Positions 1 through 8,901 are shown, numbered from the stretch's first letter. The stretch: 64,000 nt of DNA from Beijerinckia sp. 28-YEA-48 (GCF_900104955.1 NZ_FNSI01000001.1:1584001-1648000), one strand, 5' to 3'. The notes: generated from the sequence alone by a model not told the origin. Numbers and translations: made by a program.

Positions 1-710
1 CGCAGGATGACGGCCGAGAGAATGCCGATCAACGCGCCGCCCATCGTGTCCGACAGGTAGTGCGATCCCAGCACGAGCCGCGAGATCGCTACCAGAACGG
101 CAACGATGAGCAGCGGCGTGCGCAGCCGGGGCGCGAGGAAGCCGATCGCGACCGCCATGGCGAAGGCGGTGATGGTATGGCCGGAGGGGAAACTGGCGAA
201 CTTCGCGTTGAAGACGAAGGGATGAAAACCGAACGGGCCGTAGGTATCGATCAGGAACGGACGTGGCCGGCCGATCGGCTGTTTGATGATCACCGACGCC
301 AGGCCAGAGACCGCGCATACCGCGAACAAGTAGAAGGCTCGGGCCGCGACCAGGCCGGCGCGGGCGCGGTCCAGCCCCCGTCGGCGCACGTAAACCACGA
401 GTGCGGCCAGGCAGCCTAGAACGGTTGCGGCGAAAACATAGCCAGATGTGCCGATCCGGGTGACTTTCTCAAAGATCACTCGAAAGATTGGCGGTAAAGT
501 ATCGGCATATCTAGAAATTTCGACATCGAGGAGAAGCGCCACGGCGACCATGGCGACGATCCAAGCCGCGACCAGTCCATAAGCGACGGTCGGAACCGGG
601 GCGAGATCGGTGCGTGGCCCTTTCCAGCGGCTGACGAAGGCGCGCGCCGGCAGCATCAGGTTCTGTCCGGATTTCGGCTGCGGGGCGAGGTCGAGGGGCG
701 TTGCCGTCAT
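1..710 (-). CDS. PAP2-family phosphatase, 3' end cut by window edge
   Basis: Membrane phosphatase of the PAP2 (type 2 phosphatidic acid phosphatase) superfamily, which removes phosphate from lipid or isoprenoid phosphates at the membrane. The frame is open from an ATG at 710 to the left edge, so the C-terminal end is missing. Near the edge the frame reads a GSHYLSD segment followed by small hydrophobic residues, which matches the C-terminal PAP2 signature (G-x-H-x3-D) with its catalytic histidine. The earlier part is hydrophobic, consistent with several membrane helices. It lies 30 nt downstream of the DUF971 gene on the same strand and may share its transcript. The substrate is not readable from the sequence. 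Confidence 0.8.
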   Translation of the reverse strand, partial: MTATPLDLAPQPKSGQNLMLPARAFVSRWKGPRTDLAPVPTVAYGLVAAWIVAMVAVALLLDVEISRYADTLPPIFRVIFEKVTRIGTSGYVFAATVLGCLAALVVYVRRRGLDRARAGLVAARAFYLFAVCAVSGLASVIIKQPIGRPRPFLIDTYGPFGFHPFVFNAKFASFPSGHTITAFAMAVAIGFLAPRLRTPLLIVAVLVAISRLVLGSHYLSDTMGGALIGILSAVIL

Positions 711-740
711 CTGTCCTATGTTTCGATTCTACTTTTGGCT

Positions 741-1121
741 CTATTTCTGACCCGGATGGTCCCGATCGAGCCCCTTGGCGGCAAGCTCAGCCTGATAGGT
801 GGCGAATTTGACATCCGCCTCGGCGCCGAGTTCGGCGAGATAAGTCCATGAGAATATGCCGCTGTCGTGGCGATCGGAGAAGGTCAGCCGTACCGCGTAA
901 TTACCGACCGGATCGACCTTGGCGATCATCACGTCGCGCTTGCCGCCGACGGTCTTGCGCTCGGCCTCAGAATGGCCCCGCACCTCGGCCGACGGACTGC
1001 AGACACGCAGCAGTTCGGCGCTGATCGTATAGGTGGCACCATCCTCGAAACTGACCGTCAGCGCCTTGCGGTCCTGCGACAGACGGATTTCGGTGGGCCA
1101 GATGTCCTTTGCCGCGCTCAT
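741..1121 (-). CDS. DUF971 (GBBH-like N-terminal domain) protein
   Basis: A 126-residue single-domain protein of the DUF971 / gamma-butyrobetaine-hydroxylase-like N-terminal family. The start beginning MSAAKDIWP is preferred over the longer upstream frame because its ATG overlaps the tusA stop as ATGA (4 nt), a common sign of translational coupling. The protein reads ...ALTVSFEDG near the N-terminus and ends with a GIFSWTYL-type segment, both usual for the family. Bacterial members often sit beside Fe-S carrier (Mrp/ApbC) or sulfur-transfer genes, as here. The molecular role is not established; involvement in Fe-S or sulfur metabolism is inference from neighbours. Confidence 0.85.
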   Translation of the reverse strand: MSAAKDIWPTEIRLSQDRKALTVSFEDGATYTISAELLRVCSPSAEVRGHSEAERKTVGGKRDVMIAKVDPVGNYAVRLTFSDRHDSGIFSWTYLAELGAEADVKFATYQAELAAKGLDRDHPGQK

Positions 1122-1363
1122 GAGCGCACCTGCTGTTGATCCAGCTTGCGAATACGAAACACCAGGGCGCTGTCGCGTTGTATGGTCTCGATCAATTCGT
1201 CCCCCGCCTCGCGAACCACGTTCGGCACGTCGATTGCCGCCATTGGATCGGTGCACGTGACCTCGATTTCATGCCCTGGCGTCAGGCGGCGCAGCGCCTT
1301 GCGGGTGCGCAGCGCCGGCATCGGGCATTTCAAGCCGCTCAAATCAAGCAGATGCGAGGTCAT
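1118..1363 (-). CDS. TusA/SirA-family sulfur carrier protein
   Basis: An 81-residue protein of the TusA (SirA/YeeD) family, small cytoplasmic persulfide carriers used in tRNA thiolation, molybdenum cofactor sulfuration and sulfur oxidation. The signature L-K-C-P-M-P-A lies at about residues 11-17; the cysteine is the expected persulfide-bearing residue (CPxP motif). The length is normal for the family. It overlaps the DUF971 gene by 4 nt and is 31 nt downstream of mobB, so transfer of sulfur toward molybdenum cofactor or Fe-S proteins is a reasonable inference. Which TusA-family branch it belongs to cannot be settled by eye. Confidence 0.88.
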   Translation of the reverse strand: MTSHLLDLSGLKCPMPALRTRKALRRLTPGHEIEVTCTDPMAAIDVPNVVREAGDELIETIQRDSALVFRIRKLDQQQVRS

Positions 1364-1394
1364 GAGGTTGACATGGCAGCGGCGGGCGCGGCGG

Positions 1395-1895
1395 TCAACT
1401 TGCTATGGGTTTGGCGAAGCGCCGCACCAGATCGGCGACGGCCTCGATATCGTCGAGCGCCACGACCGGCCGGCCGGTGTCCGCAAGGGCGGTGTCTGCC
1501 GCGATGGCCACGACATGAGGATCGTCGGGATAGAGCGATGGTTTGCCGTTTGCCGCCCGAAAAACCTCGATTTTCGGCACATGCGCGGTTTTGAACCCCT
1601 CGATCAGCACCAGATCGACCGGGCTCATCCGCGCCAAAAGTTCTTCCAGCGGCGGCTCATCGCCCTGAATTTCGTGCATCAGCGCCCAGCGCGAACCGGA
1701 GATGACGAGCACTTCGCCAGCCCCAGCCTGGCGATGGCGCCAGGAATCCTTCCCCGGCGTATCGAGTTCGACCTTGTGGTGGACATGCTTGATCGTCGAA
1801 ACGCTGAGGCCTCCTGCCCGCAGTGCCGGGATCACCCGCTCGATGAGCGTCGTCTTGCCCGCCCCGCTCCACCCGGCAAATCCGATTGCTTTCAT
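1395..1895 (-). CDS. mobB: Molybdopterin-guanine dinucleotide biosynthesis adaptor MobB
   Basis: A 166-residue P-loop GTPase of the MobB family, which helps MobA attach GMP to molybdopterin. The Walker A loop GWSGAGKTT is at residues 8-16, and the family segment STIKHVHH follows at about 33-40, then a conserved W-R-H and a VLIEGFK segment where MobB proteins carry their GxK-like C-terminal motif. mobB is on the minus strand while mobA lies 2.6 kb away on the plus strand (4542-5144), so the usual mobAB pair has been split by rearrangement. It is followed closely by tusA and DUF971, which suggests a cofactor and sulfur operon. Confidence 0.93.
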   Translation of the reverse strand: MKAIGFAGWSGAGKTTLIERVIPALRAGGLSVSTIKHVHHKVELDTPGKDSWRHRQAGAGEVLVISGSRWALMHEIQGDEPPLEELLARMSPVDLVLIEGFKTAHVPKIEVFRAANGKPSLYPDDPHVVAIAADTALADTGRPVVALDDIEAVADLVRRFAKPIAS

Positions 1896-2001
1896 ATTCT
1901 TCCCGTAACCGGCAGCGGCGCGAGCGGCAAGGCGGTGGCGTCGGCGACGAACCGGCTTGGACGGCTAAAGGTGGGGATACGTTGGCTTCGCCGGGCCAAT
2001 C

Positions 2002-2268
2002 TCAAACGGCAAACAACTTCGGAAAAGACTGCTTCACGATTTCCGAAAAACCAGAACCTGGCTCAGCAAGAGCTTGAAGCGCCGCCAGGGTTCTGCCCGC
2101 TGCCCCGTCAAACTCAATTGTCGTGGTATTCAGATCATTCCCGTCAAACGAGAAGACATCCTTCCCGGCGAAAACCAGTGTGCAGTTCTCAAATTTGCAA
2201 TTGGAAAAGTGCCTTCCGTCGATATTCACACGCTGCCCTTTGAATACCTTACCGGTGATCTTTTCCAC
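2002..2268 (-). CDS. Small conserved hypothetical protein with pentapeptide-like N-terminus
   Basis: An 88-residue protein with no assigned function. The start is a GTG with an AAGGGGAG ribosome binding site 9 nt upstream. The first half reads like a short run of pentapeptide-style repeats (HFSNCKFENCTLVF), where C/L and F alternate with polar residues, a pattern that folds as a small beta helix in related proteins. The second half is probably helical. It stands alone between mobB and the SIMPL gene, both on the same strand. Similar short pentapeptide-like proteins are common in proteobacteria; I cannot name a partner or role. Confidence 0.7.
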   Translation of the reverse strand: MEKITGKVFKGQRVNIDGRHFSNCKFENCTLVFAGKDVFSFDGNDLNTTTIEFDGAAGRTLAALQALAEPGSGFSEIVKQSFPKLFAV

Positions 2269-2402
2269 GTGCCGCGGCTCCCCTTAAGTCCTGCGGCAAG
2301 ATTAGCTCAGAAACTGAATCGAAAACAATTACTTGGCATCCTCATCTCGGGGCCTTCGACTCTCCCATTTGCATGGGCTCGTCTTGCCCTCCCCGCTCGC
2401 GA

Positions 2403-3164
2403 TTAGTTTGTGGGAGCAAGCTCCCAGGTGGCCGACATCGTGGCCTTTACGGTGACCTCTCCAGGCTCCAACGGGATGGGCGCACCTAGCGGATTCGGCG
2501 TCGGCGCCCTTCGTGGCAAATCGGCATAGCCTTCGGGCTCGACCGGCGGCGCACCTTCGTAAACAGCAACCAGACGTCCCAACTTCACGTTCAAGGTCGC
2601 GGCATAGGATTCGGCCTGTGTCCGGGCTTTGCGCAGAGCTTCGTTATTGAGGGCCAGTTGCCGCTCCTCTCGCTTCTCCAGAAGGAAGTCTGTACCGTCA
2701 TATTCGTTCGCCCCTTTATCGAGCGCCAGCCGCACGAGAGCGCCCGCCTTGTCGATATCTCGGACCTGAATGCTGAAATGATGTTGCGCGACGAAGCCGC
2801 GGGGCTTGCGCGAGATTTCCCGTCGGTCCGGCCCATATTCGATGTCGTAGTTGCGCGCTACACTCGAATTCGTAGTCCGAATGTCGAGATCTGCGATCCT
2901 CTGCCCACGTAAAGCCAAGACGACTGCGCCCGCTATACGAGAGGTTTCATCGGTCGCTTCTTTTGCACTCGGACGCTCGATGCGTATGCCCAAACGAATG
3001 CGCGCGATATCCGGCTTCTCCCGCGCGGCGGCTGTCCCCGTAATCGTAATTTGGGGAAACGTATCTTTCGAGACGGTTGCGATGGTTTGCGCCTTCACCG
3101 CGACGGATGCGCTGAGCGAAGCCAGCAAAGCTGCACCTAAAACGGAAAGCTTGAGCGACGTCAT
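2403..3164 (-). CDS. SIMPL (DUF541) domain exported protein
   Basis: A 253-residue exported protein of the SIMPL/DUF541 family. The chosen ATG at 3164 has an AAGGGTGAG ribosome binding site and begins a clear signal peptide (MTSLKLSVLGAALLASLSAS... with cleavage likely after VKAQ). The mature part begins with the family hallmark, I-T-I-T-G-T-A-A-A-R-E-K-P-D-I-A-R-I, and includes YDIEYGPDRREISRKPRGF and an R-K-A-R-T-Q-A-E-S-Y-A helix. Family members such as E. coli YggE are periplasmic, form ring-like assemblies and have been linked to oxidative stress tolerance. The function here is inferred from family only. Confidence 0.9.
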   Translation of the reverse strand: MTSLKLSVLGAALLASLSASVAVKAQTIATVSKDTFPQITITGTAAAREKPDIARIRLGIRIERPSAKEATDETSRIAGAVVLALRGQRIADLDIRTTNSSVARNYDIEYGPDRREISRKPRGFVAQHHFSIQVRDIDKAGALVRLALDKGANEYDGTDFLLEKREERQLALNNEALRKARTQAESYAATLNVKLGRLVAVYEGAPPVEPEGYADLPRRAPTPNPLGAPIPLEPGEVTVKATMSATWELAPTN

Positions 3165-3412
3165 GTTTGTCTCACCCTTCTGAGGACGAACAAATGTCGC
3201 GATCATCTATGGCGGCTTTGTGCCGTCTTTTCTCCTGAGCGCAAATGTTATCACTGGTAAGATTCTGTCATCTCAGCGAAAAAGAACGGTCCCCACGCCG
3301 CCCGAAGATGAGAGAATGCACTGGCTTCTGAAACAGGAGCCCCCATTTGCAATCCTCCGATCGTTCCTATTTAGGTCAGAGAGCAAACGGCTGTGTCTGA
3401 CTGGAGCCCATC

Positions 3413-4534
3413 TTGGCCATTACCGAAGCTGATATCCGCGCCGCGCTCGCCCATGTGGCCCTGCCTGACGGCTCGCCGCTCTCCGCCTCCGGTCGGCTGA
3501 CCAATATCGTCGCCCGCGAGGGCAAGGTGATTTTCGCCATTTCCGTGTCGCCCGAGGAAGCCAGAGCCTTCGAGGGCGTGCGCATGGCGGCCGAGCGCGC
3601 CGCCGGCGCCCTGCCCGGCGTCACCCAGGTTCTCGTCGGCCTCACCGCCGAAAAGGCTGCGGCGCCGCGCGCACCCGATGACGAGACGCGGCTGCGGCCG
3701 TCGAAACCGTCTCCGGCCACCACCCGGGCCGCCGGCATTCCCGGCGTGCACCACATCATCGCGGTGGCCTCCGGCAAGGGCGGTGTCGGCAAATCGACCA
3801 CCGCCTGCAATCTGGCGCTCGGCCTGGCGGCAACCGGCCTCAAGGTCGGCATGCTTGACGCCGATATTTACGGCCCGTCGCAGCCCAAACTCTTCGGCCT
3901 CACCGGCAAGCCCGCGATCGATGGCAACCGCAAAATCATCCCGCACGAAAAGTTCGGCATCAAGGTGATGTCGATTGGCTTCCTGGTCGATGAATCACAG
4001 GCGATGATCTGGCGCGGCCCGATGGTCATGTCGGCGATCACCCAGCTGCTGCGCGATGTCGCCTGGGGTGAACTCGATGTTTTGGTCGTCGACATGCCGC
4101 CAGGTACAGGCGACGCCCAGCTCACCTTGGCTCAGCAGACGCCGCTCGCCGGCGCTGTCATCGTCTCGACGCCGCAGGATCTTGCCTTGATCGACGCGCG
4201 ACGCGGCGTCGCCATGTTCGAGAAGGTCAATGTGCCCGTGCTCGGCGTGGTCGAAAACATGGCGACCTTCTGCTGCCCGAACTGCGGCCATATCTCGCCG
4301 ATCTTCGGCCATGGCGGCGCGCGGCGCGAAGCCGAAAAGCTCGGCGTGCCCTTCCTCGGCGAAATCCCGCTGCATATGGAAATTCGCGAGACCTCCGACG
4401 AGGGCCGCCCGGTGGTCGCCACCGCGCCCGAAGGACCGCATGCCAAAGCCTATCTGGCGGTGGCGCAAGCGGTGGCCGCCGCGCTCTCTGGCAAGGCCGC
4501 CAATCGCGCGGCGCCGCGCATCGTTATTGAGTGA
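3413..4534 (+). CDS. apbC: Mrp/ApbC-type P-loop Fe-S cluster carrier
   Basis: A 373-residue Mrp/NBP35-family ATPase that binds and transfers Fe-S clusters in the cytoplasm. The start is a TTG with a GGAG box 7 nt upstream; no ATG is available before the conserved N-terminus. Residues 1-90 form a DUF59/MIP18 domain. After a linker the ParA-like domain begins with the deviant Walker A GKGGVGKST (about residues 121-129), followed by DADIYGPSQP and DMPPGTGD. The cluster-binding C-x2-C pair is in FCCPNCGHI. Length and domain order are typical. mobA begins 7 nt after the stop, so the two are likely co-transcribed. Confidence 0.95.
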   Translation: MAITEADIRAALAHVALPDGSPLSASGRLTNIVAREGKVIFAISVSPEEARAFEGVRMAAERAAGALPGVTQVLVGLTAEKAAAPRAPDDETRLRPSKPSPATTRAAGIPGVHHIIAVASGKGGVGKSTTACNLALGLAATGLKVGMLDADIYGPSQPKLFGLTGKPAIDGNRKIIPHEKFGIKVMSIGFLVDESQAMIWRGPMVMSAITQLLRDVAWGELDVLVVDMPPGTGDAQLTLAQQTPLAGAVIVSTPQDLALIDARRGVAMFEKVNVPVLGVVENMATFCCPNCGHISPIFGHGGARREAEKLGVPFLGEIPLHMEIRETSDEGRPVVATAPEGPHAKAYLAVAQAVAAALSGKAANRAAPRIVIE

Positions 4535-4541
4535 GCCTGGC

Positions 4542-5144
4542 ATGAACACGTCGGCGGTCTGCGCCGTGGTGCTGGCCGGCGGCCAGGCACGGCGCATGGG
4601 GGGCGAGAAAGCCTTCGCCACATTAGCAGGCAAGCCGCTCATCGCCCATGTGATTGCGCGGCTCGCGCCGCAATGCCACGCGGTGGCGATCAACAGCAAC
4701 GACGACCCGGCGGGCTTCCAAGCCTTCGCCCTGCCTGTTCTCGCCGACACCGTGCCGGATTTTCCCGGCCCTCTCGCCGGCATTCTCGCCGCCATGGACT
4801 GGTGCGCGACGACCTACCCTGACGATACCTATGTGCTGACCGCACCGGTCGATTGCCCGTTCCTGCCCGATGATTTGGCGAAGCGGCTCTGGAACGCGCG
4901 TGACGACATGGACATCGTCGTTGCTGGCAGCGGCGAGCATCTGCATCCGACAGTGGCGTTGTGGCGCGTTGCTTTGCGCGAGGATCTGCGCGCGCACCTG
5001 ATATCTGGCGGCACGCGCCGGCTCGTCACCTGGATCGAGCGCTATCGACACAAACAGCTCGACTGGCCGACGGAACCCTTCGACCCGTTTTTCAATGCCA
5101 ACACGCCAGACGATCTGAACGACGCCATCCTCCGGCTGCGCTGA
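4542..5144 (+). CDS. mobA: Molybdenum cofactor guanylyltransferase MobA
   Basis: A 200-residue nucleotidyltransferase that joins GMP from GTP to molybdopterin to make the MGD form of the cofactor. The N-terminal signature LAGGQARRMGGEK matches the GTP-binding LAGG-x(S/A)-R-R-M-G-x-K loop; LADTVPDFPGPLAGILAA and TAPVDCPFLP carry the glycines and metal-binding aspartate of the family; the C-terminal FFNANTPDDL is also characteristic. The ATG at 4542 starts just after the apbC stop, rather than further upstream inside apbC. Its partner mobB is at 1395-1895 on the other strand. No molybdoenzyme is encoded in the window. Confidence 0.93.
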   Translation: MNTSAVCAVVLAGGQARRMGGEKAFATLAGKPLIAHVIARLAPQCHAVAINSNDDPAGFQAFALPVLADTVPDFPGPLAGILAAMDWCATTYPDDTYVLTAPVDCPFLPDDLAKRLWNARDDMDIVVAGSGEHLHPTVALWRVALREDLRAHLISGGTRRLVTWIERYRHKQLDWPTEPFDPFFNANTPDDLNDAILRLR

Positions 5145-5449
5145 AATAATCTGGTTGAAGCAAGCGGCGCTGGATTGCGGCGCTTCGTCCGCATTGACGG
5201 CGTGACGTCGGATCTCCGACGATGACGCGCTATCCTGGCGAGCTTGTTCAACACCGCCGCTTGTTTCCTTCAAAACGTGAAACGCTCCTGGTCTTGAGGG
5301 AGCAATCCGTCCGCCTGTCAGCGGGATCATGAAGCGAACGTGGCGGCCTCGTTCATTGCTTTTTTTGCAATTGGTAGCTGAGGCGCTCGACAGCCGCACA
5401 GACGCTTCCTAGAAACCCAATCTTAGAATTAGAAGAATGAGGATAGCCC
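5145..5449. other. Intergenic region, mobA to Rieske gene
   Basis: About 300 bases without a supported gene. The last part carries a ribosome binding site (GAGGA) 9 nt before the ATG at 5450. No convincing promoter, terminator or RNA gene was recognised in the rest. Confidence 0.4.
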
Positions 5450-6754
5450 ATGCGTTCCGATCTGAATGAAATTCTCACCCGTGTCGGCCCTGGCACAAAG
5501 ATGGGTGAATTGTTTCGCAGGTTCTGGCTTCCGGCGTTGCTTGAAGAGGAAGTCGCCAAGCCAGATGGACCGCCTGTTAAGTTTCGCATTCTGGGCGAAG
5601 ACCTCGTCGCCTTCCGCGATACCGAAGGCAAGGTCGGCGTTATCGACGCCTATTGCGCGCATCGGCGCGCCGGCCTCGAATACGGACGCAACGAGGAGTG
5701 CGGCCTGCGCTGCGTCTATCACGGCTGGAAATTCAGCGTGACCGGCGAGTTGCTCGATGCGCCATCCGAGCCCCCAAGCCGCCTCGACCAAGTGAAAAAG
5801 ACAGTGAAGATTACGGCCTATCCAACCCATGTCGCCGGCGGCGCCGTATGGGTCTACATGGGGCCCCCGGAAGCCAAGCCGCCATTTCCCGCGTTCGAAT
5901 GGACGCGCTTTCCGGCATCGCAGAGCGCCATCATCAAACGCTATCAGCCGTGCAACTACGCCCAGGCGCTCGAGGGCGGTATCGATTCAGCGCATATTTC
6001 TTTCCTGCATCGCGACCTCAAAGATCTCGCAAAGGCCGGTCAGCCTGTCGCAAATGCAGGTCAGCCTCGCTCTACCCATGCACGTTATGCTGGTGGCTGC
6101 CAGTACCCCGAATTCTCGGTCGACGAGACCGACTATGGCTTGCGCATCATGGCCCGTCGCTATCTCGACGACGCGGACAAGGACTACTGGCGTGTGACGC
6201 AATTCATGCTGCCATGTTTTCAAATGGTCCCGCCCACTCTGGAGAAGGGCGAATTCATCGCCAATCCCACATATGGCAATATCTGGGTGCCCATCGATGA
6301 CTACAACACTTGGAACTGGGGCTTTAGTTCCGATGTCGAAGCGCTCAGCGAACGCCAGCGGATCTTCATGGGCAAATCCGGCATCTGGGGCGAATTGCAC
6401 GATGATTTCACCGCGGCTCAAAATCTGTCGAACAAGTTCGAATGGAGCCAGGAGCGTCAGCGCAGCGTGAACTATTCAGGCATCGCCGGTGTGCGAAATC
6501 AAGATGCGGCCGTGGTCGAAAGCATGGGCCCGCTGGTCGATCGCAGTAAGGAAAATCTTGGCCACTCGGATTCGGCCATCATTCGCTTCCGTCGCCAGAT
6601 TATCGCGCTCGCCAATGCTTTGGCTGATGGCAAGGAGCCGCCCATGCCCCACCGTCCGGAGTTGTTCAACATCCGCTCCTTTTCAACACTTCTCGAGAAA
6701 GATGTGCACATCCGCGAGCAGGCGCCGCTTCTGGAGGCTGGCGCACCGCTTTAA
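5450..6754 (+). CDS. Rieske aromatic ring-hydroxylating oxygenase, alpha-type subunit
   Basis: A 434-residue oxygenase of the phthalate-dioxygenase-like (single alpha component) Rieske family, which hydroxylates or demethylates aromatic acids with O2 and electrons from a reductase. The Rieske [2Fe-2S] ligands are C-A-H near residue 69 and C-V-Y-H about 19 residues later in CVYHGWKF. The mononuclear iron ligands lie in EGGIDSAHISFLH (two histidines) and probably the aspartate in the QDAAVVESMGP block. No reductase or ferredoxin gene is adjacent. It is convergent with a minus-strand catabolic set (6831-12616), which may act on its product. The substrate is unknown. A paralogue sits at 54112-55464. 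Confidence 0.92.
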   Translation: MRSDLNEILTRVGPGTKMGELFRRFWLPALLEEEVAKPDGPPVKFRILGEDLVAFRDTEGKVGVIDAYCAHRRAGLEYGRNEECGLRCVYHGWKFSVTGELLDAPSEPPSRLDQVKKTVKITAYPTHVAGGAVWVYMGPPEAKPPFPAFEWTRFPASQSAIIKRYQPCNYAQALEGGIDSAHISFLHRDLKDLAKAGQPVANAGQPRSTHARYAGGCQYPEFSVDETDYGLRIMARRYLDDADKDYWRVTQFMLPCFQMVPPTLEKGEFIANPTYGNIWVPIDDYNTWNWGFSSDVEALSERQRIFMGKSGIWGELHDDFTAAQNLSNKFEWSQERQRSVNYSGIAGVRNQDAAVVESMGPLVDRSKENLGHSDSAIIRFRRQIIALANALADGKEPPMPHRPELFNIRSFSTLLEKDVHIREQAPLLEAGAPL

Positions 6755-6780
6755 CGGCGCGCCAACGCTTGATCGAATTG

Positions 6781-6816
6781 TGAGCGCGGCCAGGCATTCA
6801 ACAGCCGCCGCGCTCA
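6781..6816. terminator. Possible bidirectional hairpin between convergent genes
   Basis: A 9-bp perfect stem (TGAGCGCGG at 6781-6789 with CCGCGCTCA at 6808-6816) around an 18-nt loop lies between the Rieske gene and the convergent esterase gene. There is no T-tract on either side, so it could be a factor-independent terminator only weakly, or a structure that protects 3' ends. Confidence 0.3.
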
Positions 6817-6830
6817 CCCAACGAGCGGGT

Positions 6831-7703
6831 TCAGCCCGTGCAGGTACGAATGAACTCGAGGGCGACCTTGGCGAAGTCGTCGTCCTTGCTGCCCATGCTG
6901 GCGACCGTCGAGAAATGGTTGTGGCCGTCGAAGCAGCGGATGCGTGGGCTCTTGCCGTCGCGCAAGGTCAGCGCATGGGCCATCTCGAAGCCCGGCGTGA
7001 TCAGATGCTGCGGATCATATTCGGCGATGGAGACGGCAACCGGCACTTTGCTCTGCGCCACGTAGTGGATCGACGAACGACGATCGAACTGGCCCGTGTC
7101 GGTGCCGAAATAGGCCAGCACATTGTCGCGGCTCTCGTCCTTGCGCACTTCGTAAGGGCCGCTTGAGAGCATGCCGCCGGCGACGATCTCGCCGCCCTTG
7201 ATATCGGGATCGAACAGGAAGGTCGCCACATGGGCGGCGCCAGCTGAATGGCCCATGATGACGATCTTGTTGGGATCGCCGCCGAATTCGCTGGCATGGG
7301 CTCTCACCCATTTCACCGCGCTTTCGATGTCCTTAGCGGCGGACGGCCATTTCGCTTCCGGCGCCAGGCGATAATTGGCGACGACGCCAACCATGCCTTC
7401 GCGCGCCACGCAGCCGCCGATATTGCCGTAGAACACCGGATCGGAGCGCTTGTCGCCGCCGACGAAACCGCCGCCGGGAATGTAGATGAAGACGGGCTTG
7501 CCGGTGCCGCCGGCTTTCCAATAGACGTCGAGCTTCTGGCGCTCATGATCGCCATAGGCGATGTCGAGCTTCATTTCGACACCGTTCATCACGCCGTCGA
7601 CGAGCGGCGCGTAGAGCTTACGGATCGTAGACGCATTTTCTGGCGCGGCATTCTGCCCGAGCGGCGGAATGGCCTTGCGGATATCATCAGGCATTGAAGT
7701 CAT
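6831..7703 (-). CDS. Alpha/beta hydrolase, HSL-like carboxylesterase
   Basis: A 290-residue hydrolase of the hormone-sensitive-lipase/carboxylesterase type. The start at 7703 has an AAGGAGAG site 7 nt before the ATG; the longer frame overlaps the next gene and is rejected. The oxyanion region reads YIPGGGFVGG, the nucleophile elbow is GHSAGA with the expected serine, and the acid and base candidates are AEYDPQHL and GHNHFS near the C-terminus, so the triad looks complete. It is the last gene of the minus-strand catabolic set and starts 34 nt after the LLM oxidoreductase stop. An ester or lactone substrate is likely but not identified. Confidence 0.9.
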   Translation of the reverse strand: MTSMPDDIRKAIPPLGQNAAPENASTIRKLYAPLVDGVMNGVEMKLDIAYGDHERQKLDVYWKAGGTGKPVFIYIPGGGFVGGDKRSDPVFYGNIGGCVAREGMVGVVANYRLAPEAKWPSAAKDIESAVKWVRAHASEFGGDPNKIVIMGHSAGAAHVATFLFDPDIKGGEIVAGGMLSSGPYEVRKDESRDNVLAYFGTDTGQFDRRSSIHYVAQSKVPVAVSIAEYDPQHLITPGFEMAHALTLRDGKSPRIRCFDGHNHFSTVASMGSKDDDFAKVALEFIRTCTG

Positions 7704-7737
7704 AGACAGAACTCTCCTTGAAAAACTTTCCGGAAAC

Positions 7738-8901
7738 TTATTCGGCGGCCGCTTTGGTTGGCTGCGGCATACGATCCTTGAAATAGGGCAGAACTTCCTT
7801 GGCGATGGCGATCTGGTTTTCCTGCACCATCTGATGCGGCATGGTGCCGAACTGGGTCTTGGTGAGGGAAATACCAAAGCCTGCCATATCCTGATACTGC
7901 GCCAGCTTCTCGCGCACCGTGTTCGGGCTACCGACGATGACGATGCCGCGCGCGATCATGTCTTCGGCCGTCGAGCGGCCCGTCATGAAGCTTTTCAACG
8001 CGCGCATGCGCTTGATCGATTCCACGCTGGTATAACCCGGCGGCGCCATCATCACCGGATCGCGGGTGAGGAATTCATTGGCATAGGCTTCGAGATGCGG
8101 ACGTACATCACGCAGCGCCTTCTCGTCGCTCTCGGCGACATAGATCGCATTCGACCAGGCGAATTGTTCTGGCGTCGCTTGATAGCCAAACTTGTCGGCC
8201 TCCTCGCGATAGAGCCTGAAAGTCTGTGCCACGGAAGCAATCGGCGCCAGCGTCTGGCAATAGGTGTATCGGTGCTGCGCCGCCCAGCGAATGGTCGAGA
8301 GAGAACCCGACGAGGGCGTGAAGATAGGCGGATGCGGATCCTGATAGGGCTGCGGCCATGGGTTCACATATTTGAACTTGTAATATTTGCCCTCGAAGGC
8401 AAACGGCCCCGGCCGCGTCCAGGCCTGGATGATCAGGTCATGCGCCTCCAGGAAACGCTCCTGCGATTCCGCCGGGTTCATGCCCATGGTGTGATATTCG
8501 ACGCCGATGCCGCGCACGAAGCCGGCGATGAAGCGGCCGCGCGTTAGATTGTCGAGGATGGCGAATTCTTCGGCTATCGTCAGCGGATTGCTGACGAGCG
8601 GCAGAGCGCGACCGAGGATCGCCAGCTTGCCGTTCTTGATGCGTCGCGCCAGTGCGCCGGCCAGAACGCCAGGTGCCGGCATCATGCCATAGGCGGTCTG
8701 ATGATGCTCGTTGACGGCGACGCCATCGAAACCAATCTCGTCGGCGAATTCGAGCTGGTCGAGATATTCGTGATAGAGATCGGCGCCCTTTTTTGGATCG
8801 TAATAGCTGTTCGGATAGGTCATCCATGACGTGCCGAGACGCTTGATCGCTTCAAGATCGGCATGGGCATAGGGCATCAGGTGGAAGTTGAAGATTTTCA
8901 T
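7738..8901 (-). CDS. LLM-class (luciferase-like) flavin-dependent oxidoreductase
   Basis: A 387-residue bacterial-luciferase-like monooxygenase, a family that uses reduced FMN and O2 to oxidise organic substrates. The N-terminus MKIFNFHLMPYAH and the segments FDGVAVNEHHQTAYG, LPLVSNPLTIAEEFAILDNLTRGR and GFVRGIGVEYHTMG are typical of alkanal-monooxygenase-like proteins, with the conserved EHH and GR residues. The ATG at 8901 overlaps the stop of the upstream alpha/beta hydrolase by 4 nt (ATGA), so the two are probably translated as a pair. A flavin reductase to supply FMNH2 is not present in the window. Confidence 0.92.
   Translation of the reverse strand: MKIFNFHLMPYAHADLEAIKRLGTSWMTYPNSYYDPKKGADLYHEYLDQLEFADEIGFDGVAVNEHHQTAYGMMPAPGVLAGALARRIKNGKLAILGRALPLVSNPLTIAEEFAILDNLTRGRFIAGFVRGIGVEYHTMGMNPAESQERFLEAHDLIIQAWTRPGPFAFEGKYYKFKYVNPWPQPYQDPHPPIFTPSSGSLSTIRWAAQHRYTYCQTLAPIASVAQTFRLYREEADKFGYQATPEQFAWSNAIYVAESDEKALRDVRPHLEAYANEFLTRDPVMMAPPGYTSVESIKRMRALKSFMTGRSTAEDMIARGIVIVGSPNTVREKLAQYQDMAGFGISLTKTQFGTMPHQMVQENQIAIAKEVLPYFKDRMPQPTKAAAE

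Noticed and set aside
1146..2243. A 365-residue plus-strand frame opposite tusA and mobB
   Set aside because: It is an antisense shadow: composition is low in normal protein features and it covers three real genes on the other strand.
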